Source: an uncultured Anaerolineales bacterium
Lineage (GTDB): Bacteria; Chloroflexota; Anaerolineae; Anaerolineales; Villigracilaceae
Direction: 5' to 3'
Assembly: GCA_937928015.1 (NCBI GenBank)
Contig: CALFXA010000022.1
Location: 21,647 to 85,646 of the forward strand
DNA length: 64,000 nucleotides
Position 1 is the first letter of the stretch. The number at the start of each line of letters is the position of its first letter. This document shows positions 59,702-64,000 of the stretch, piece after piece. A model generated the notes under the pieces. That model saw nothing but the letters and a program-made list of their open reading frames with translations. It was not told the DNA's origin and searched no databases. The position numbers and the translations under genes were made by a program.

Positions 59702-62590
59702 ATGAGACAATCCAAGACACCCTCAACTCCACTGATGAACGCGCCTGAACCCGGGCAAGACTCTGCCCGCCGCAGGAGGAATGCACTTTGGATCAGCGTG
59801 ATCACAGTCGTCGTTATGACGACCATCACGATCTTCGTCCTTGTCGTCATCCAACGCGAACAGACCAATAACTACACCATCCCTTATCTGACGAGCCTGC
59901 TGGTTCTGGCGGCCCTGGCCAGTTTTTGGTTGAGCTATCGGAACCAGGCCAGCGCCGGCATCGTGATCCTGATTAGCGGGATGATGCTATTGACCGTCCT
60001 GTTGCCCTACCTGGCTCCAGGTCAGGCTATTGCCCCTGCATTGGCCAGCATTATCATGGTCACCACGATTACCTCGGCCACCCTCACAACGGCAGGAGCA
60101 TTACGCGCCAGCGTTGTCGCGGTCGCTCTCGCCCTGGTGGTGGTGGTGGTGGATCAATTCCTGCCGGTGGGCTTTGGCATTCAATCCTCGTCGACGGGGA
60201 ACCTGCCCATATCGGCGGGGCTGGTAACCATCTACGCCGTCATCGTCCTCTGGCGCTACAGAACCTATAACTTGCGCGCCAAGATTCTGATCGCTTTTAT
60301 CTTTGTGGCCTTTGTCCCGCTGGCCAGCCTAGGAATGTACAATACCTACTTCAGACAGATCGAGCTCGAACATCAGGGACAACAAAACCTCGCGGAACTT
60401 TCTCGGACCGCGGCCACCCAGATCGACACTTACATCAATAACCAGCTCAATGTGCTCCGTGTAGAGTCTCAGCAGCCCAGCATTGCCGAGTTCATCAACC
60501 TGCCTCCTACTCAACGCGAGGGAAGCCCGCAAGAGGCGAATGCCCTTCGCACGCTTAATGCCTATGTCCACAAGGATCCGCTTTTCATATATTCTTATGC
60601 CTTGCTGGACCTGAGTGGCCGCGACATCCTCGACACGGACCAGACGCAGATTGGCCGCAATGAAGGCAACCTTGACTACTTCACAACGCCCATCGCCACC
60701 GGCCTGCCTTACGTTTCGAACCTGACCTTCGAAGCGGACAATAAAGCCAATATCCACTTCAGTGCGCCTGTTCGAAGCATTGAAGGCAATATCATCGGCG
60801 TAATCCGCACCGAATACAACCTGGCTATCTTCCAAACCATCCTGCAACCTATGCTTCAGGGCAGCGAGCACGAGGGAGAATTACTGGCCCTGGTCGATGA
60901 AGAGACGTTTGTGCGCGTGGCTTACACAGGTGAACGCAACCATCTCTACAAATCCCTTTTTAATTACGGGCCGATGGATATGGCCATCCTTCAATCCAAG
61001 GGACGCCTCTTGTCGGGCACAGCCGACGATGCCATCTTCTCCTCCGCTGCAGATGTGGCCGGCCTCCAGAACCTTGATGCGGTCCCGTTCTATACGGTCA
61101 ATGCGCCCACCCTGGGCGGCAACGCAGTGACCACGGGTACACGTCTCAGCGCGCAAAAATGGATCGCTCTTGCGCGGCAGTCAGAAGCCTTGCTGTATGA
61201 ACCCATCCGTCAGCAAAACCGCAACATCGTATTGATCTCCGTGGGTCTGCTGTTACTTGCAGCATTGGCGGCCCTGGTGGCGTCTCAAATCATTTCGAGG
61301 CCGCTGCTCGGTTTGACCGGTACCGCCGAAAAACTGGCGGCAGGCGACCTGAACGCCCAGGCTGTCATCAGCACGAACGATGAAATTGGTCAGTTGGCAG
61401 TCACATTCAACCGCATGTCGGATCAGATCAAGCAGACTCTGCAAAGCCTCGAATTGCGCGTGACCGAGCGTACCAGCGAGCTTGACGCCGCCCGCCGTCA
61501 AAGCGAGGCTCGCGCTCACGACCTCGAAGTCATCAGCGACGTGGCACGCATCATCTCCAGCGAGCAAAAACTCGACTCCCTGCTTCCGCTCATTGCCAAC
61601 CTCATCACTGAAAAGTTCGGCTATTACCACACGGGCATCTTCCTGCTCGACTCCAGCCGACAGTTCGCCATTCTTCAGGCCGCCAGTAGTGAAGGCGGCA
61701 AACAGATGTTGAAACGCGAACACCGTCTGGCGGTGGGACAGACCGGCATCGTGGGCTACGTGGCCCAGACAGGTCAACCCCGCATCGCCCTCGACGTGGG
61801 CGCGGATGCCGTTTTCTTCAACAATCCCGATCTGCCCGATACCCGCTCCGAGATCGCCCTGCCCCTCAATGCGCGTGGACAAACCATCGGCGTGTTGGAC
61901 ATGCAAAGCATCGATGCAGGCGTGTTCACAATCGAGAACTTGAGCACTCTCACCGTTCTGGCTGACCAAGTGGCCATTGCCATCGACAACGCCCGCCTGT
62001 TCGGCCAGACCGAGACGGCCCTGGCCGAGGTGCAGTCCGTGTATCGCCAGTACATCATCCAGGAATGGGCAGGCTTCGCCCGCCGCAATCAGAGCCTGGG
62101 TTATCGACAGACCCTCCATGGCGGAACCCGACTGGAGGTCTGGGATTACCCGGATGAGGCCCGCGCTGCTTTGGAGCGCGGTGAAGTTGTTCTCAATCCT
62201 GCGCGCGATGGCGGTGAGAGCGTTACTCTGGCTATGCCGGTCAAACTCCGCAATCAAGTGATCGGCATCATCAATGTCCAGTCAAGTCAGCGGGAGCATG
62301 AGTGGAGTACCGACGAAATCGGCCTGGTGCAGGCTGTCAGCGACCGCATGGCCCTCGCCTTGGAGAATGCCCGCCTGTTCGAGGAATCGACCCGCCGCGC
62401 CGAACTGGAACGCCTCTCAGCCGATCTGGCGGGCAAGATTGGTTCCTCCATCCGCCTTGAATCCATCCTGCAGACCACCGCGCAGGAGTTGAGCCAGGCT
62501 CTGGGCGGCGGCACCGAAGTGCTGGTCCAGGTACAGCCCGTTTCGTCGGCTGGAACCGATGGCGAGAAGCCGCAACCCGCCCGCAAGTGA
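59702..62590 (+). CDS. MASE-like plus Cache sensor with HAMP and two GAF domains, no kinase
   Basis: A 962-residue array paralogue with the most complex input. Six or so membrane helices fill 29-190, a further helix lies near 197-217, then an outside dCache_1-like domain extends to about 500 (TQIDTYINNQLNVLRVESQQP, FIYSYALLDLSGRDI, IHFSAPVRSIEGNIIGVIRTEYN). A helix near 506-528 leads to HAMP (about 530-582), the array GAF (about 625-765: EKFGYYHTGIFLLD, LPDTRSEIALPL), the second GAF (about 796-896) and the tail (LAGKIGSSIRLESILQTTAQEL). No kinase, cyclase or methyl-accepting domain follows. Confidence 0.92.
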   Translation: MRQSKTPSTPLMNAPEPGQDSARRRRNALWISVITVVVMTTITIFVLVVIQREQTNNYTIPYLTSLLVLAALASFWLSYRNQASAGIVILISGMMLLTVLLPYLAPGQAIAPALASIIMVTTITSATLTTAGALRASVVAVALALVVVVVDQFLPVGFGIQSSSTGNLPISAGLVTIYAVIVLWRYRTYNLRAKILIAFIFVAFVPLASLGMYNTYFRQIELEHQGQQNLAELSRTAATQIDTYINNQLNVLRVESQQPSIAEFINLPPTQREGSPQEANALRTLNAYVHKDPLFIYSYALLDLSGRDILDTDQTQIGRNEGNLDYFTTPIATGLPYVSNLTFEADNKANIHFSAPVRSIEGNIIGVIRTEYNLAIFQTILQPMLQGSEHEGELLALVDEETFVRVAYTGERNHLYKSLFNYGPMDMAILQSKGRLLSGTADDAIFSSAADVAGLQNLDAVPFYTVNAPTLGGNAVTTGTRLSAQKWIALARQSEALLYEPIRQQNRNIVLISVGLLLLAALAALVASQIISRPLLGLTGTAEKLAAGDLNAQAVISTNDEIGQLAVTFNRMSDQIKQTLQSLELRVTERTSELDAARRQSEARAHDLEVISDVARIISSEQKLDSLLPLIANLITEKFGYYHTGIFLLDSSRQFAILQAASSEGGKQMLKREHRLAVGQTGIVGYVAQTGQPRIALDVGADAVFFNNPDLPDTRSEIALPLNARGQTIGVLDMQSIDAGVFTIENLSTLTVLADQVAIAIDNARLFGQTETALAEVQSVYRQYIIQEWAGFARRNQSLGYRQTLHGGTRLEVWDYPDEARAALERGEVVLNPARDGGESVTLAMPVKLRNQVIGIINVQSSQREHEWSTDEIGLVQAVSDRMALALENARLFEESTRRAELERLSADLAGKIGSSIRLESILQTTAQELSQALGGGTEVLVQVQPVSSAGTDGEKPQPARK

Positions 62591-62611
62591 TGTCTTTACT
62601 GAGAGAATCCT

Positions 62612-63952
62612 ATGCAACCCTCTGAACTCACTCAAGCTCCAAGACGGGCCGACAAGCAAACCGTCCAATACCGCACCCTGTTGACCTTCGGTGTGACGGG
62701 CGTAATTGCCGTGATCCTGGTCGAGGTCTTCTACTTAAGCCTGATGCGACAGAGCCATAACACCTGGCAATATTACGGACTACTCATCAACAACGCCGCT
62801 CTGGGGCTGGCTTTTCTGATGGGTGCTCTTTTACTGTGGCGGTTCAAAAATATCTCGCAGACAGCCTGGATATTTATCGTCAGCATCAACTTGACCTTTG
62901 CGGTTGCTACGATCTTTGTTTCGGGGTTGGGTGTCACTTTTGCCCTGGGAGCGATAGTCTTTACGGCCCTTTTTGCCCTGCAAGCATTGTCCAGGCGTGG
63001 TACGCAAGTTGCCTTGGTACTCGGTGGAATGTCCAGTATCGTCACGCTCGTCCTCGAATACGGACTGCACTTTACCGAACGCCTGCCAATCGAGTCGCAG
63101 ATTCAGCAAGGCGTCATTATCGTGATAGGCGCGGCAGTGCTGTTCTTCGGGATTCATCTCACCAGCAGCCAGATCGAGTTCAAGTCGTTGCACACCCAGC
63201 TCAATACAACTTATCTAATCACCCTGGTCGTGCCTGTATTGATGGTCGGCATCCCCGCCCTGTTGAGCACACAGGATATTCTCATCCAGAAATCCAGACA
63301 GAGCCTGCAGGGTGCGGCGCAACAGGCATCACAGCAAGTGGAAAGTTTCCTCCAAAGCACGCTGGACAACGTGCAGGCAGACGCTTCGCTGCCTAGTTTG
63401 GTCAGTTTCCTCAAGGGCGAAGGGTCCGCCGAAGAATTGCAGGGTACGCTGCTGGCGCTGGGTTCGGCGCAAAGAGAGATCAAGACGTACCTGGTCCTCG
63501 ACGCTCACGGGAAGAGTCTATTCGATAGCAGCGAGGAACAGGGGCACGTCGCCACGGATGAGTCGAACGCTCCATACTATCAGAACGTCATCCTGCACCA
63601 ACAGGCCTACATCTCGGACGTGCTGTTCGACCCGCAGACAGGCGCGGCGGAATTGTATTTCAGCGCCCCGATTTCGGATGAAGACGGCACCCTGCTGGGC
63701 GTGCTGGTAGTTGAGTTCGATGCAGTCGTTTTGCAAAATCTGATTGTACAGGATAACGTAACCGATATAGCCTCTTATATCATCCTGGTGGACGAAAACC
63801 ACACCATCCTTGCGGATGGAAGGAACGAGAGTTGGATATACAGAACCACCTCTCCACTCGGCGTGAAACAAGTCACCGCTTTGCAGGACATTCGCAGGCT
63901 TCCGCCTGGTCCGCAGGAGAAATACCTGTTGGATCTCCCCGACCTGGAAACG
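62612..63952 (+). CDS. membrane plus Cache sensor, array member, truncated at contig end
   Basis: The frame opens at ATG 62612, 21 bases after the previous stop, and is open to the end, where it runs into adapter sequence at 63953. The 447 genuine residues contain about six membrane helices (to about 190), a further helix near 207-227 and an outside dCache_1-like domain (QVESFLQSTLDNVQADASLP, IKTYLVLDAHGKSLFDSSEEQ, AELYFSAPISDEDGTLLGVLVVEFD). This arrangement matches the N-terminal half of the 962-residue member, so HAMP, GAF domains and tail can be expected beyond the break. Whether a kinase follows in this last member cannot be seen. Confidence 0.85.
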
Positions 63953-64000
63953 AGATCGGAAGAGCGTCGTGTAGGGAAAGAGTGTAGATCTCGGTGGTCG
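63953..64000. other. Illumina adapter sequence (not genomic)
   Basis: The final 48 bases begin AGATCGGAAGAGCGTCGTG and continue through GTAGGGAAAGAGTGTAGATC, then TCGGTGGTCG, which is the reverse complement of the standard TruSeq universal adapter. In the frame of the last gene it translates as RSEERRVGKECRSRW, a well-known artefact peptide. The contig therefore ends at or before 63952. Confidence 0.97.

Noticed and set aside
60136..60155. GGTGGTGGT triplet run
   Set aside because: It encodes a row of valines in a membrane helix of the 962-residue sensor, which is ordinary for such a segment.
61253..62257. 334-residue open frame on minus inside the 962-residue sensor
   Set aside because: It is antisense to the conserved GAF region; similar antisense frames occur under every array GAF because the sequence is repeated.
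1..64000. CRISPR array, rRNA genes, riboswitch
   Set aside because: No regularly spaced direct repeats, no rRNA-like stretches and no recognised riboswitch core were seen in any gap on either strand.

Overview
The window reads as one end of a contig from a Gram-type-atypical, GC-rich, probably anaerobic or facultative bacterium, most likely a Chloroflexota member of the Anaerolineae type. This is inferred from gene content: kinase-less membrane GAF proteins in tandem, a tungsten-type aldehyde:ferredoxin oxidoreductase, a 1230-residue PMT-like glycosyltransferase ending in NHL repeats, a TetR-linked beta-oxidation cluster with SCP2 proteins, and a type 2 IPP isomerase. No rRNA or marker phylogeny could be run. 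The last 48 bases (63953-64000) are Illumina adapter sequence, so the real genome sequence stops at about 63952.

Layout. 1-2067 (+): tail of a SAM methyltransferase, then a soluble histidine kinase and a single-domain response regulator. 2122-6547 (mostly -): NAD(P)H-hydrate repair enzyme, a SnoaL-like protein on the other strand, then an SCP2 protein with an aldehyde oxidoreductase. 6679-10222 (+): an amino-acid ABC transporter (binding protein, permease, ATPase) with a dimethylarginine dimethylaminohydrolase at its end; the binding protein has its two half-domains in reversed order. 10225-20877: tRNA-Leu, plsX, dinG, an AT-rich SIR2-like gene, a duplicated-domain lipoprotein, a DegV protein, an arylamine N-acetyltransferase and membrane proteins. 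20960-28024 (-): a beta-oxidation operon (TetR, two acyl-CoA dehydrogenases, a hydroxyacyl-CoA dehydrogenase/enoyl-CoA hydratase fusion, thiolase, SCP2), divergent from an SDR gene, with a perfect TetR-type palindrome between them. 29265-34274: ECF sigma factor, LysM-bearing anti-sigma factor and the large glycosyltransferase/NHL protein. 34416-37973: sucCD, acpP, fni. 38112-41426: a Roco protein (LRR-Roc-COR) with a sharp change of base composition inside the gene. 41543-44147: phosphoesterase, HAD phosphatase, prenyl diphosphate synthase. 44254-44325: tRNA-Gly.

44433-63952 (+) is the most striking part: one tightly packed run of eleven genes, several with 1- or 4-base stop/start overlaps. 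Two CheY-like response regulators are followed by eight paralogous membrane proteins, each with a different N-terminal membrane or Cache module and (in all seven complete members) an almost invariant GAF-GAF-tail module, and a stand-alone NMT1/SsuA-type binding lipoprotein sits among them. None of the proteins has a visible histidine kinase, diguanylate cyclase or chemotaxis-receptor domain. It looks like a multi-subunit sensory array whose output partner lies elsewhere or beyond the contig end.

Four intergenic copies of a 'CTGAGCGG...GTCGAAG' repeat, several strong bidirectional terminators, three consensus-type promoters (one for each tRNA gene and one for acpP) and two conspicuous palindromes (before plsX and in the TetR/SDR intergenic region) complete the picture. 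No CRISPR array, transposase, integrase or rRNA was seen.
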